Below, in pieces: positions 49,901-62,600 of a stretch of 64,000 nt of DNA. Location of the stretch: assembly GCF_901709675.1 (NCBI RefSeq), contig NC_051090.1:10425342-10489341 (forward strand), in the 5' to 3' direction. Source of the stretch: Syngnathus acus. Its lineage: Eukaryota > Chordata > Actinopteri > Syngnathiformes > Syngnathidae. Both the position numbers and the translations under genes were made by a program. Under the pieces are notes generated by a model. The model saw only the letters and a list, made by a program, of their open reading frames with translations. It was not told where the DNA came from and searched no databases. Position 1 is the stretch's first letter. Each line of letters starts with the position of its first letter.

Positions 49901-51075
49901 TTTGTCAATCAAAATTGTTCCAAAAAATAAAACATAATTTGAAGTTGTTTACGTGTGACGTAACACACCCCGGGGATGCAGAACACACGCTCAATAAGAT
50001 TAACAAAAGAAGATCAAAACAGCTTACACTGCTCAACAAATTCATTAATTTGGAGGTGGGCATACACTCAGTTCACAATATTTACACGTCGGGGCAAATG
50101 AGAAATCTTTTACATACATGTTTTTGGACATGATAACAAGCCAGTGAGCCAAGGAATTAAATACTTTAGCATTGAATTGTCAAGTCTGGTATTCTGGACT
50201 TTTATTCTTTTTCTCAGTGAACATATGGATGGGAGGAGGAATGTTCTAGTTCGACTAAAATAACTTTTTATCCGGGTTGAATGAAACTGATCAAAGTTTA
50301 GTGATCAGTTGGAGCACAACTGGGCAGGGGTAGCCATGCAAGTGGGGTGGCAATTTTACTCTGGCAGCTCGTCTAGAAATAGCTTTGAAGGTTTCAGTAT
50401 CAGTGACCATCCCCTCTTCCGTCAGCTGCTCATGACTGACAAGGAGCAACTGGCTCACACGTAGAAAAATAACAATAATTAAAAAAAAAAAAAAAAAAAA
50501 AAAAAGCTTCGACGGTTATCGAACAAGAGAGGGCTGCAGTCTTAGCGCTTAAAATTACTCTATTCCGAATCAACAATCCTGCTTTCACGACGCTATGGTG
50601 CACATTGAGAAGAACCGACGGCGCTTCCGTTAGCCCCAAATGTCAACGTAATCCACCGAGCACGTCCAAACTCCTCTGTGACTTCATTCTTTGACGTCAG
50701 CGGCTAAAAGTTGGCCAACTTAAAAACACAGTTAAATAGCACGGTTGAAAAATGTCAAGCGGGGGGGAAATAAAGGCGAGCCTGCCGACTGTAATTGTTT
50801 CTTGGCCGTTCTGGCCCAAAGAAGATGTCGAAGAAATGACGAAGATTCGGCGGCCGGGCTACTAGCTTAGCTTGCTAACTGCAGCTAGCAAAGCTAATGC
50901 CGGTTGCTAGCAAACATTAAGCGTTAGAACCTGTCGCAAAAATCCGTCCTCGGGGTTTCAGCTCACGCAGAGCAACGTAGAACGTCGTGATAAGGTAGTA
51001 GCATGTTAACAAGCCGATATTTACCTTGTAATAAGCCCCGTTGGAGCCACGAACCTCCACCTCCAGTTCTTCCAT
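43972..51075 (-). CDS. fxr1: fragile X-related protein 1 (RNA-binding)
   Basis: Polysome-associated RNA-binding protein of the FMR1 family, controlling mRNA translation and stability, especially in muscle. Eighteen coding exons (5'-3'): 51025-51075, 49260-49312, 49085-49178, 48932-49003, 48657-48805, 48477-48570, 48248-48364, 47989-48159, 47746-47824, 47423-47532, 47209-47295, 46268-46529, 46029-46122, 45580-45680, 45333-45509, 45075-45152, 44269-44354, 43972-44139. They total 680 aa with no stops; lengths of exons 2-11 match those I know for human FXR1. Tandem Tudor/Agenet domains (about 4-120) carry [10 protein letters not shown] and [12 protein letters not shown]1 has the GSHG loop (235-238) and KH2 GKSG (298-301), with the family's critical Ile at 304. 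An RG-rich region, [12 protein letters not shown]-like motif and basic RRNRSRRRR stretch follow. [12 protein letters not shown] and [17 protein letters not shown] favour FXR1 over FMR1/FXR2. Oddities: exon 12 has an ERGG expansion, the nuclear-export core reads VGDWSQ instead of LSDWSL, the SSISSVLKDPDSNPYS segment is absent, and intron 13 begins GC. Confidence 0.95.
46606..46740 (-). other. possible duplicated coiled-coil exon inside fxr1 intron 11
   Basis: Downstream of a plausible acceptor (CACCACGTAG|GAC) the minus strand stays open for 44 codons in phase 0, the phase left by exon 11. It begins [20 protein letters not shown]. This aligns without gaps to the start of exon 12, [19 protein letters not shown], with identical L, Q, E, L and R positions and many conservative changes. 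No strong donor follows; the best phase-0 candidate is TGT|GTAGAT. It could be a decayed or alternative copy of the coiled-coil exon, or chance. Confidence 0.35.
49415..49796. mobile_element. hAT-type MITE in fxr1 intron 1
   Basis: The left end is CAGTGGTTCTTAACCTGGGT; the right end, reverse-complemented, is CAGTGGTTCTTAACCTTGTT. Flanking 8-bp sequences TTTTAAAG (49407-49414) and TTCTAAAG (49797-49804) match at 7 of 8 positions, as expected for a hAT target-site duplication. At 382 bp with no open frame it is non-autonomous. Confidence 0.9.
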
Positions 51076-51371
51076 ATTGGACACGCAAAGGATGCTGGGA
51101 TGACAGGTGCTCGTTAAAGCACTAGCATGTCAATAAATAACTGCAACAATTACTATTATTATATTATGACGCCGAATTTCCTCAATCTGGTTCAAGAAAT
51201 TGCATATTTTTAAAATGATCATATAAATCTATATCACACACGGTTGCCAGCTAAAGCACACAACAGCTTCTAACAAAATAAAGACAAGTTAATGAAGATA
51301 CTTTTCTTTAATAATTGAATAGCAGTTCAGTAAATATTACATACATGTCATAATCAAGCCGCTGGGTTTAG

Positions 51372-51450
51372 GACAGAGGTCTCAAATAGGCGGCTCCAGG
51401 GCTGTCTGTGGCCCACAGGATGATATTTTGCGGCCCCCTATTTGACATAA
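51372..51450 (+). repeat. hAT-like fragment
   Basis: AGAGGTCTCAAATAGGCGGC...CTGTGGCCCACAGGATGATATTTTGCGGCCCCC resembles the left part of common vertebrate hAT elements that start CAGTGGTCTCAAACT and contain GGCCCGC-type motifs. No right end was found. Confidence 0.5.
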
Positions 51451-51469
51451 TCAGTTTATGTTATTGCGG

Positions 51470-51733
51470 GAGACACCCTGAACTGGTTGCCAACCAATCA
51501 CAGGGCACACACACACACAGACGAACAATCATTTGCACTCACACCTAGAGGCAATTTGGACCGATCAATCGGCCTACCATGCTTATCTTTGCAATGTGGG
51601 AGTACCCGGCGGAATCCCACGAAAGCACAGGGAGTACATGCAAACTCCACACAGGAAGGATGGACCCAGAATCAAACCCACAACCTCTGTACTGTGAGGC
51701 GGACGTGCTAACCAGTTCACCACCGTGCCGCTC
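51470..51733 (-). repeat. tRNA-like SINE-type teleost repeat
   Basis: On the minus strand the unit begins with AGCGGCACGGTGGTGAACTG, followed by GTTAGCACGTC. It then has a B-box-like GGTTTGATTCTGGGTCC, a TGGAGTTTGCATGTACTCCC segment and a tail GGCAACCAGTTCAGGGTGTC. This arrangement is shared by a very common fish repeat family. A fragment of its head is also seen at 22344. Confidence 0.7.
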
Positions 51734-52349
51734 TAGGGTATTTTGAGCTACCCCAAATCAGGTTTCAGTCTAGCAAGCTAATCAGTCCCAAACAACCACT
51801 GTGACACCTAGTGGCCATGAGCTCACCTCCTGGGTAATCAATCCTCTTGCTGAATGTGGACAGTGAAGTCATGTTAATCCTGATTTGCCACCCACGAGAC
51901 ACTAAACCAGAGAACAATATTGGGAAAGCAGACGGAATCCAAAGACACGGGCCAACACACCCCTCGTATTTTAATTAAATTAGGTTTATTCAGTACTTAG
52001 CTCACAAGAGATTCGCCGAGAATCAAAGACTAATGGTACGGACTATAATAACTAAATGATTTGATTTACCTTAAGCACAGCATTGCCACAGAGGGTTCAA
52101 CTTTCCTTTAAAATTCCTCAAAATTAGAATTTAAATAATTACAGATCAATTATATCCGCAAATAACTAGCAGAGTTGTTATATGCACATATTGGCAAGTG
52201 AAAGCATGTTATACGGCTTCTAAAACATGTTCAAGTCATTGTATTTGTCACTGATTTACCGCCACGTGTGTACTGTACATGTTATGCCAATTTTTGTGAT
52301 ATTTTCACTCTGAAGAGCCAGAGTGAACAACTGGCTTTGAATGAATCGT

Positions 52350-52358
52350 GTGTGTGTG

Positions 52359-52390
<32 letters not shown>

Positions 52391-52413
52391 CGTGTGTGCG
52401 TGTGTGTGTGTGT
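52350..52413. repeat. (TG)n microsatellite
   Basis: TG units with several CG interruptions. Confidence 0.93.
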
Positions 52414-55400
52414 CATTCCAGGGCGAACACATTCCACTTGGTCTGCCTGATAGTGGGCCCTCCTCACGTTCCGATTTAAACCAGTTTACAAATTCCATTA
52501 TGCTAAGCCTGAACACTGGTTGAGAAATGATGAACGATTATGTGAAACACATAATCTCCCTGCTGCACCATCATTGCAATATGACAGCCAAATTTCATTC
52601 ATCCTATCCAATTTCTTCCTTATTGAGGAGAGAAAATTACTGGTGCCAGTAATCAGATATGTGGCAAGGCAATACGAAGTTAAGCTCACTCCCATTAGGC
52701 TTGCTGTCGTCAAATACGCACGCGCACGCACACACATGCCTGTGCACGCGCCCGCACTCACGCCAACGCAGATACACATGTTCCACATGTCTGAAACTCG
52801 GTACTTCTCACATCCCCTTTCACCCGTTTCAAGGACTAACATTTGGCCTTGATGTTCCGTCGTCTCGACATCCTCATCCATTGGTGATGCCGATTTGAAA
52901 CTGGGCTCAGGCTCCAGTGCACTCGGATCAGCTGCACACGTGGCCAAGTATACAAACCCGACAAAATGGAATAATGGCCAAACATCATCCAGCATCAAGA
53001 TTCATTTTGTATCTCACAGTGGAGTAAAATGACTGTACAGTGCGATTATCGACATCTAATTCAAGCCACAGAAGAGATGACGCTTCTGTTTGTTCTCCTT
53101 CACGCGTGTTCAATCTGACTCTCCGATCGCGAGTGCATTATAGGTGTAATTGAAAATTAGTGTTATGTTTTTTTTCCTGGGCTAATTTATCGAGGCCTTA
53201 TTGTTTGAGCACGACACCTTGTTGCTAACAAGGTGGCGGCCGGCAGCAATGAGAGGCTTTCTGCTCGCCTGGGCCCCTAAAGCGTCACCCCCCCGCCCCC
53301 TTGTTTTGTCGCTAATTGTGGCCGGCTTCCCGATGAATCGTGATTTGGCTATTAGAGCTTTTTGGCTCAATGTGCTGAAGCTGCCGGTGACGCGCTCGCC
53401 ATTATCAAAGATACTCTTGATCTTTTCAAAAGCAGGAAATGGATTTTTTTTTTCTCAAGCCCCGGTTCAATCACATGCAGAGTTGAGGTAAGGGGGGGGA
53501 GTAATTTGCAATGCGTCCATTAGTTCTTCATTAAAGCAAGATTAAATTGCTCCTCCAATCACATCTGCCTTTGCTCGAGTAAAGGGTGACAGTTTTGGGG
53601 CCAAAACTAATTACTAGTGCTCATGAATGAGGGAAGGAAAACAGGGCTGTTTTTACACGAGATAGTGCGGCCTGTCATTATTTTCAGACTAATTCCACTC
53701 GGCCCGCTCTCTTAATGAGAGCGAAACGTCCTCGTGTCTCTCTCGCTCGCTTTCTCTCGATCTGCACCGGCACCAAACGTATAATTTCCATAGCACTTGG
53801 ACTACCTATTAATTAATTTTTCGACGAGACCTGCTACAAGTGCCAAAGCTGCAGCGCTCAAAAGGAACAGTTGGAGAGGAAACAGGGACGGACATGAAGA
53901 CAAAAGTTACTTTTGGACATTAATTGTTGTTAAGCTGTTTCTTGATATCGAGTGCCGAGAGCAGGAAAAAAGTTACATGTCCGTAAAATGCAAACAATCG
54001 GGGCCATTTTTGCAATACGTTCAGAGGTATTTTGGCTAAATGACAAATGTGGCGCCGGCTAACCTGACCACCAAGCACTCCTTGGCCTCATCTCTCGGCT
54101 TTCCACCTTTGCGGCTTTTGGGGCTGCTTAGATTCGTCTTTGAGCCGAGAGCAGCCGAGTCACACAAACAGGATTTTGCATGTTGTCTCGCAGCGGCAGG
54201 CCGGCCCGGGATCACACGGCGCTTGCCGATCAGCCCCGGGGCGTAACGCGCTTACGGCAGATCCGCTGCGATTTACAGCGAGAAGAGACACCATCTTAAC
54301 ACGTGTGCGTTTGTTAACAAAGTTGGCATCTTTAAATGAGTCAACAATGTTGTAAGGCTTTAACGGAAATCTCCTAACACGCATTATGAGCTTTGCGGAG
54401 CTGATTAGCGCGCTCAAGACGATTTTTGCCTTTCCAATTTTTTTTTTTTTTTACATACCACGCATTTTTCCATGCAAGGTACAAACCTCCTGTCCTTGCA
54501 AAAAATATACATGCACTAGCACTAATTTTTTTAAGCAGAGGAATCGGCCGAGCCGTTTCTGCTGAAGTGAGATTTGGCTGCGGAGAGCACACCGGTTCCA
54601 GAAACTCAAACCTCATAGCATTCCGGGCCGGGCTTATGCTAAGCTTGTTAGTATGTGTGATGCTGGGTCTGATAGGGAGCTCCCTTCGCATTACCATACC
54701 GCCGCTGAATTAACTATCATCTTCTTCTGCAAAGGCAGGAAAAAAAATGGCCGGCAAGTTCTGCGGCGTGCAGGATATGATGATGATGATGACATGCTTT
54801 AAGAAATGTTTATAATCTACTTAGCGGGGGACCGGGGTTCAAATATGTTTCTATATTGGGCTTAATAACGCTGCTAAAGATTTTCTGTTCCACCTTCAGG
54901 AGGGGCAAAAGAAACATGCACACAGCAGTTGGAAAAGAAAAGATCTGACAGCACTTGGCAGAACAACAGACATGCTGCGCAAATGCAAACTTAGACACAA
55001 AATTCTTTCTTTCAAATCAAATGTGTGCGTTGCACTGGGCTGTCTTGACACCGCCTCATTTTTCGTTCCAGTAAAGGGAATGTTTGAAGACTTTTAACGA
55101 TAGAATTTTTTGGGTGTGTAAAAATATGACACTTGGTTGAAACAACGACAATAAAGTAAGTGAACGAGATTGTATTTCTTAAATATATAAATAATGAGAG
55201 ACTGACGGGATTATATGTCATCATGCGACTCCGCTTTGTGTATCGTTATATAGTTAGAAGATACCTTGAAATTGTCCAGATTATAGTGCTTGTTTGGTTT
55301 TGATAAATGGTAATTTGGTGTCAGTGAGGACAGCAAGGGCTGAATGGGACTTGTCTATCAGTCTTTTTGCCATCCCCCAACCTTTATTGCTTGAGCTCAG

Positions 55401-57051
55401 ACTCCCCGCTCTCTCTTTCTGTGTTGACACATATACATATCACACAGCAGGATTAGCATGACACTCACTGTAACAAAAAAAAAAATGAAGCAGCCTATTC
55501 CATAGTGGAGGTGCCCAGCCAGAAAATAGCATACTTAGACAACAATGGCGTGCTAAGTACCTTAGCAGGGATCAGAGCTGGCAGAGTGAAAAACATTGGA
55601 AAACAATGGCCGCCCGCCCGGCTGCCTGCCTGCCTGCTTGCTTGGCTGGCTGTCAGCGACGGCAGCTGCCGTGAGCCGCCGTGCTGAGGGAGACGCGCAC
55701 ATCATCTCGCGTTTAACGTAAACACTGGCGAGAAACACTGGTCCCGTGCATCTAATCCCACCTAGGGACATACAGGAGCTCTCGTCATGCTCCTTTGAAA
55801 AGTCGGACGTGTGATGTTGTACCATAACCTGGACACGTGCAAAAACAAGTGGTGAGCGTAGCTCTGGTTGAGTTGAGCCGAGAATGCGTTTCTCAGCTCA
55901 ACTTGACGGATGTGTTAATATAGCAGCTTTTGTCTGTTGCTTTCTCAGAGCATAACGGAACTTTTCAGAATGACACAAGGATGTGAGACGTGAACAAGTC
56001 GTTTGGGCAATTTCAATCGTGATCTGAGAAATGAACCTAAGCCACTTCGAAAAACTAAAAATCTCTTCACGGACTTTCAACATGGACAGTTTGGCAGCAC
56101 TGCAAGCATTTTACATTCCAATATTTGGATACAATCTTGATCATTCAAACTGTATTCCGGTTGTATTATGTGCACTTTAATGATTGCAAATATTTAATAG
56201 CAGTGAAAGGAGGATGAGGCCCCGGTTAGTGGAAGGAGGGGCATCACTAATGATATCGGAGCAAATGTGCCAGCATCTTTTGGAAATCTGGCACAAATCC
56301 TCACGTCGCCTCTGTTCCTTTAATGCAAACCAAATGAGCCTGCACGGTAATAAGAAGCTTCTCAGAATTAGTTTTCATTTGCAGAAAATTGCAAAGCAAA
56401 AAAAAAAAAAACCCTACCACTTTTATCTATGAATTTCACTCCTGCATAAGCAAACCGAAAAAAAGGGCAGACCCTCCTCCGACATTATTTGGATGACGTT
56501 CCATCAGTAGCAGCGGCAAGAAATAACATTGTGCAAATTCTATGCATGTTAATGATAAATAGAAATCCACCTGCTCACAGATAAAATGAGTTTAATTTCC
56601 CACCCACCCCCCCCTCGCGCGCCGGTGTGCCTGCTTGGCCTTTTAGAAATTACTTATGCACAGCTATTATTAAAATAGGGCCCCAGCAAATGAGAAAGAA
56701 GCGCTATCTCTGTGGGGAGAGCGGCCGGCTTTAAGAGTGCTGCTGCCTCTGCAGCAAAGGCGACGACGGCTCGGCTTCACATAGTCAGCGTTTCTTTCTC
56801 AGACGCGCCTGCGTGCGCGTGCGCGTGCACACACACATGCGGCCAAGCCTCGCTCCCTCTCAGCTTTTGTGGCGGCTATGACCCTGTGTTTACTAAATTA
56901 ACCCAAATCCTTTTTGGAGAGTTTAACAGAGTAATGGAATTTGCAAGCGTTTTTGAGAGCATCACTAAGAGCGTCTATTTACTTGCTAATACGAGCGGAG
57001 CAGTCGGACAATGCACGTGTGCGCGCCACAGGACATTCTGTTCACTTTGAT

Positions 57052-57150
57052 TTGTGAGAGGGAGAGCGAGGGAGAACGAGGGAGAGCGAAGGAGAACGAT
57101 GGAGAGGGAGAGGGAGGGAGAGAGAGAGAGAGAGCGAGAGAGAGAGAGAG
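57052..57150. repeat. GA-rich simple repeat
   Basis: GGGAGAGCGA/GGAGAACGA imperfect units pass into pure GA. A purine-rich strand of about 100 bp, which could adopt H-DNA. Confidence 0.9.
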
Positions 57151-58114
57151 TACACTTGTTTTGTGTCGAATTTGCTTGTGGCAAAGAGAAACATCTTTTG
57201 AGGATGCAATGTGTATTCCTGCGTGTAAATAAATGACTGCCGAAGACAGGCGGGGAGGAAGGGGGAGGTCAAAAGTCGTGACTATGTGGTGAATCTAAAA
57301 ATGTCCCAGAGCAGGAATAAATGACGAATATACTAAGTTGATCTTGAACTTTGCAGATGGACAAAGCAGCTCATTTGACACAAAGTTAAAGAAGCAATTT
57401 TGTTGAGCTGTTCATCATAAATTCTCAAGTCAACTTTTAGCTGAATTTGTCCGTGTGCTGAAGAAGCGAGCGGCTTTTCAGCAAATGTGGCAGCTTGAAG
57501 ACAAGCGCAAGTGACAGCAATGAGTGGCAGCAGAGGACAGAAGACCTTCAACTTCCTCATTATGCTCCAACACACAGCCAGCACATGTGTGCGATCCTCT
57601 TCCATTACGCACTTCACGCTCACAGAATTCAATTCAATGTAGTGCCATTGATTGTGGCAAATGAAAAATGTCATTTTGCCCACCTCTCACTATAGAACGC
57701 CGAGCAAACGCTAATTTAAAATGTCTCATCTCCCTGTGTATGTTCAACGGTCCGATTGCCTCGACTCGGAAGAAAGAAGCCTACGAGGAGGAATCCCTCT
57801 TTATGAAAAGGCGTCCGGGTGGGACCCCAGGAGGATGATTCATGAATTAGGCTCAAATCTGCTGCTTCGTCAGAGTCGCTCAAGCAGGACAGCTGCGGCC
57901 GTTGGCGCTGACCTCTCAAACTAGCGGCCAGAGAGACCCTCACCTTCAAGGACAATTATTCTTTTGGCTCCATCATCCAGCAGTCACAATAGCCCGCCTC
58001 CCTCTGGCCTTCCTTCTTTTCTTCCTCCTCCAATTTTGACACGTCCAAATTATTGCTGCAGTGCAAGGTCAGCATTTGCACCTGGGTGGAAAATCAAGTG
58101 TGCAGTAAATGAGT

Positions 58115-58118
58115 TATA

Positions 58119-58150
<32 letters not shown>

Positions 58151-58173
58151 ATAATATATATATATATATATAC
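58115..58173. repeat. (TA)n / (TAA)n microsatellite
   Basis: TA repeats interrupted by an ATAATAATAAT core, then TA again and CACACA. Confidence 0.92.
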
Positions 58174-59692
58174 ACACACTCTGCAAGCAATTGGAGCTCT
58201 CGCAGTGTTGCACTGCCCTCCAGTGGACAATAGCAGAGATGCACACCAGTATGTCAGCATGAATGGCCATTTGGTGCCCCTTGAACTTCTAAGAGTCTCA
58301 CTTCCATGCTTGTTCAGGATCAACATTGCGATTGAAAAGGATTCTGTCACACATGTTGAGTCAGAAAGGAGAATGCGCCTTCAAAATTCAAGTGGAGTTT
58401 TGGAGCTCACGCAAGTCACTCGAAACACACTCAAAGGAGTTTTGCCGTGACTCAGGTTTTCACCACTGTTGCACCATCGTTGGGTGATGGCAGTATAAAA
58501 TTGTCATGTTCACACCTTTCGTTGGATCCTCACCAAAATTGAATGGGTTCACATGAACAGGCCTTTCACAATATTTCATGAATAACACGCATTATTTTTT
58601 TTTTTATCTCGCTAACAAAAAACTCACATGCAGTTCTGGAAAACAGCCAGCATAGATTAAGCCAAGGGATTCAAACATATGCTGTTTTTGTATTGTTCTT
58701 GCAGGCACAAAAACAATGTCCGCCTTCTAATGAAAAACAAAGCTTCAAATTTACTTTATGAAACAGTTTTATTTTGTGACTCCTCTAGATAGCAATGTTA
58801 ATTGAAATCAAGGGCTTTCGGTGTCAGTGTAATGTTTCAATCAGAGAGCGCCATCTAGAGAAGTAAAAAAAAAACTACAAGTGGTTAATGAAGCAAATAT
58901 GGAGCGCACCGTTGACTGGTGCTCTCCTTATGCTGACTGACCGACATTCCAATAAGAAAACTCGTCTGGCACACATTTGAACATGTTTTTGATTTCTTCA
59001 GCAAACAATGACATCATGTCTTGCTCCTCATGTTAGACTTTATTCAAATGGTTACACTACATCTGTTGGTGGTGGGGGCAACCAAAATGGCCCAACATTG
59101 GTTACCTTGTCATCACAATGCACAATGTGAGCCCAGCAATAATTTTTTTTTTCTAAAGCATCCCAGCTGACTAGACGGGGAACAAACACTATGAACTGGT
59201 TGCCACTGAGCACATGTGGACAAACAACTTTTCACTTTCTTTCCAGAGTCACAAAACATGCCCAACTCGAAGGCACCGTTGGTGCTAAAAGGTTCTGCGC
59301 ACGTTTGGTTCATTCACGTTTGCCGTCTTTGGCAGGCGCCATCTTTCCTTGACCTGTCAATTGTTGCATTTTTTTTCCCACATCAAAGCTTCTATGTTCG
59401 AATTTGGTTTGATATTTTTCACAAATCTGATTTTTCCAAATTACCGACCCATCTAAAGTGTTGCTCTCTATGACGATGCAACGTTCAATGGCTCAATTAT
59501 TTTGTTTTTTCCCTGTAGTTTCCACCTGACATCTCTAAGCAGCTCTCTCAAAATAGACGCTACTCTCTTCCACCAAGTGTTGAAAGAGGCTGCAGGGAAC
59601 CAATTATCGAATGTATGCGTAAAAAAAAAAAAAAAAAGAAACGTTTTCGTTCCATGTGAGTTGTGCAGTGCATTGGTACTTGTTTGCCATTT

Positions 59693-62600
59693 TCACATGG
59701 AGCTTGCGCCCTTTTTGGGTTCGATGCCTTTCTCTTTCTGAAACTTGGCGATCTGGTTAAAGATTTGCAAGAGGTTTGCCGGAAGGTCTTTTTTGGACTT
59801 CCCTTCGGGCAGCGAGATCTCTTCCTCCTGCTCGCTTTGGACTTCAGCTGCACTGGACCGGCTCCAACTGGCTTCAACTTTTGCCTTAGTGCCGCCATTC
59901 TCCGCCTGCATTTCGTCGTCATCGCCTCGGAAGGAATTGCGCCTGGAAAGATCTTTGCTTTGAAAGGATTTTCTGGAAAAGGCCGACTCAGACGACGAGC
60001 AGGAAACTCTGCGCTTCCTCTCATCCAAGCTGTTTCTTTCGGGCCAACCGGTCGTTCTTTGTTGTTCGTTGCCTCGGCTCTTATTTTTCCCGTCTTCTCG
60101 GTCTGAACTGACGCTCCTGTTTTCCTTTCTTTGGCTCCCCCCGCGCGACGGCCACGAGCATTTGTCCTCATCGGAGGACGATGACAAAGAATAGAGACAG
60201 ATTCTCAGACCATCACCTTCTTTGGCCTTCCTGCTGGGCTCTCCCCCCGTGCCAACCTCCCCCTCCTCGAAAGCCTCCCAGGGCTTCTGGTGGAGAAAGG
60301 TGGCGGCGGTATCGGGAGGTGGCGAGTAGCACTCCGACTCCTCGTCCTCTTTCTCCTTGCGCTTTTTGGCACGCTTACCCTCTTCGCTCTTCCTCCTGCC
60401 GCCGCGATGGCGCTTGCTTTCTCGTGCCGACTTGCGCTTTTTCTTTTTCTTTTTTTTGGCTCTCCGGCGAGAGGACGACGACGACGAGGTGGAGGATTTG
60501 CCAGAGGTAGAGGATGACGAAGATGAGCTGGATCTCTTTCGTTTTCGTTTCATCCTAGCAAAAAGAAAGATGCTGAGGACTTTTGATGGGGTTCAATACT
60601 TACTGTCTAGATTTGTCCAGGTGCGGTGCAGCATCCATTTCAAAGGCAAAGAAAGAACTCACCTCTTCTCGTCTTTCATGATCTTACGCAATTTCTCAGC
60701 GCTGCTTTGACTGCTTTTGGCTTTCTCCTCCACTTCCTTCGCCAATGCTTCTTCCCGCAGGCGAATTGAATTCTTCATGGCCGCGAGGCGAGACAATTTG
60801 AGGCGCAACAACGGCCATTCATAGAGAAAGTAAAAGCGCCGTGACCCATCACGTGTAACCCATCGATGGAATTGCGTTGTTTCATGTCAAACACAGCCCA
60901 ACGCAGAGAACGTGAACATGGTTTGCAGAGGACGCGGTTACGATGATGTGTTCACCATAGAAGGAGTTACAGGCAGAGACAAAAGGTCACAATGTTACCG
61001 TTTTGACGATCAGAATGGGAAGCGGAGGCGGCGTCATTGTGTTCCATGGTTCATTCCCCCCCGCCCCGCGGGACAAAGGCCGTGTCGGTCGGAAGGACAA
61101 GTCCCAGGGTCACAAACAGATGCGCGCACACACACGCACAAACACACACACACAAATCTCATCAGCATTACAAACCGCATGGGCAAAATCACAGAAAAAA
61201 ACATTTGCCAAGAATGGGCTCGAAAAATAGCTTGGCCAGATGAAATATGCCACTTTGCAAAAAATAAAACAATGTGGTAATATCAGCTATGAAGCTCTGT
61301 TGCAGTGAGCAAGCGAGTAAGCCGGCGCATTGAGGCCCGGCCACCCACCTGTATGGTCTGCATGATTTTTTTCAGGGCCTCCTGGGCTTCGGTGTTGGCG
61401 TCATCTAGAGAAAGCGCTCTTCGGTACACTCCTTCCGCTGTCACCAGCTTCTCTTGCTCCTCAAGTCTACGCGGGAGAAACACTTGACGTGATGTGACCG
61501 GCAACCCTTGAGGCACTCCGGGTGATGATGTTAATTCCAACTTACTGTTTTCCTCTCTCAACCAGTGTTTGGCAGAGGTACTTCTTGGCATTGCGGTGAT
61601 CCGGACAGGTCTCCAGGGCCAATTCAAAATTCGATATGGCCTTCATGATGACGCCTTTATTGGCATACCTGAGAATGGAACCCCATTCAAATACATCAGC
61701 AATCTTGTTTTTGCCTCAAATAAATTCAGGATAACTCACAGAGCTCCGCGTGCTACCAGGGCTTCCACATTATTGGTGTCGATGTCCAAAGCTTTGTTGT
61801 ACTCGTTCATGGCTTCCACATGGCGACCCTGCTTGAAGTGGTCCACGCCTACCTTAACACTGTGAGGCGAAGAAGGTGGGGTGGGACACAGAGGTCATTA
61901 TGCGTCGTTGGCGTCCTGCAGGAGACGCTGCTGTGTCTTGTACCATTTCAAGGCCCAGGATGCAGATTGCTGCTTCCGGATGACAGCGGCAAAATCGGCC
62001 TTTTCAAACAGTTTGCTGTCGAGGCGAGAACCGTGACAACATCGTTACACTGCGTGAGGAATGCCCGTCAGACACATTTACCTCTGGAGGCCTCTCATCA
62101 TCGACGGAGGATGGACGTCACTGACGCCAATTTTCTCCAGCAAGTAGTCCACCACACAGGGGTTATGGTAGCCATGGCAACACCTGAGTATGCGCTCGTA
62201 CGTCTTGCTGGTGTCACTGGCCGCGCAAACGCTACGCCTGCGACGAGGGTGCCGTGATTGTAATTTGACGTCATGTTTTTTGTCGACGTTGATTTGCATT
62301 TCGTTTGGATGTTATTGCTACTCGGTGCTCTTACTCGTACTGGACGGGAAGCTCCTCCCTGGTCATGACTCCGAGTTGGATGCAGTCTGATCTGGCAGAA
62401 ATGGACGCTTGCATAAGGGAAACCGTTATTTTTTCCTGGTAGCGGTCAATGTCTTTCACACCAGCTAAAAAAAGAAGAAAAAATACAAAGATTTTGATGA
62501 TTTTGTCTACATAGCTGGCAAACAGTAGGAAAAGCCAACTTGAAAAGCTGGGGTACAAACATGTGAGCATTTGCTTGGTTGCTAAGTGCAACACGTTCCA

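Larger units (their letters stand above)
51076..59692. other. non-coding interval between fxr1 and ttc14
   Basis: No exon was recognised. In human the CCDC39 gene lies in this position; none of the frames here looks like its long coiled coil. Contents are a hAT-like fragment (about 51372-51450), a SINE-like repeat (51470-51733), a TG tract (52350-52413), GA-rich sequence (57052-57150), a TA tract (58115-58173) and unique AT-rich DNA. A plus-strand TTTATT at 59039-59044 could be the ttc14 polyadenylation signal, about 650 bp after its stop. Confidence 0.55.

Noticed and set aside
59663-60517. Plus-strand frames of 75-147 codons opposite ttc14
   Set aside because: Antisense shadows of the Ser/Lys/Arg-rich last exon of ttc14.
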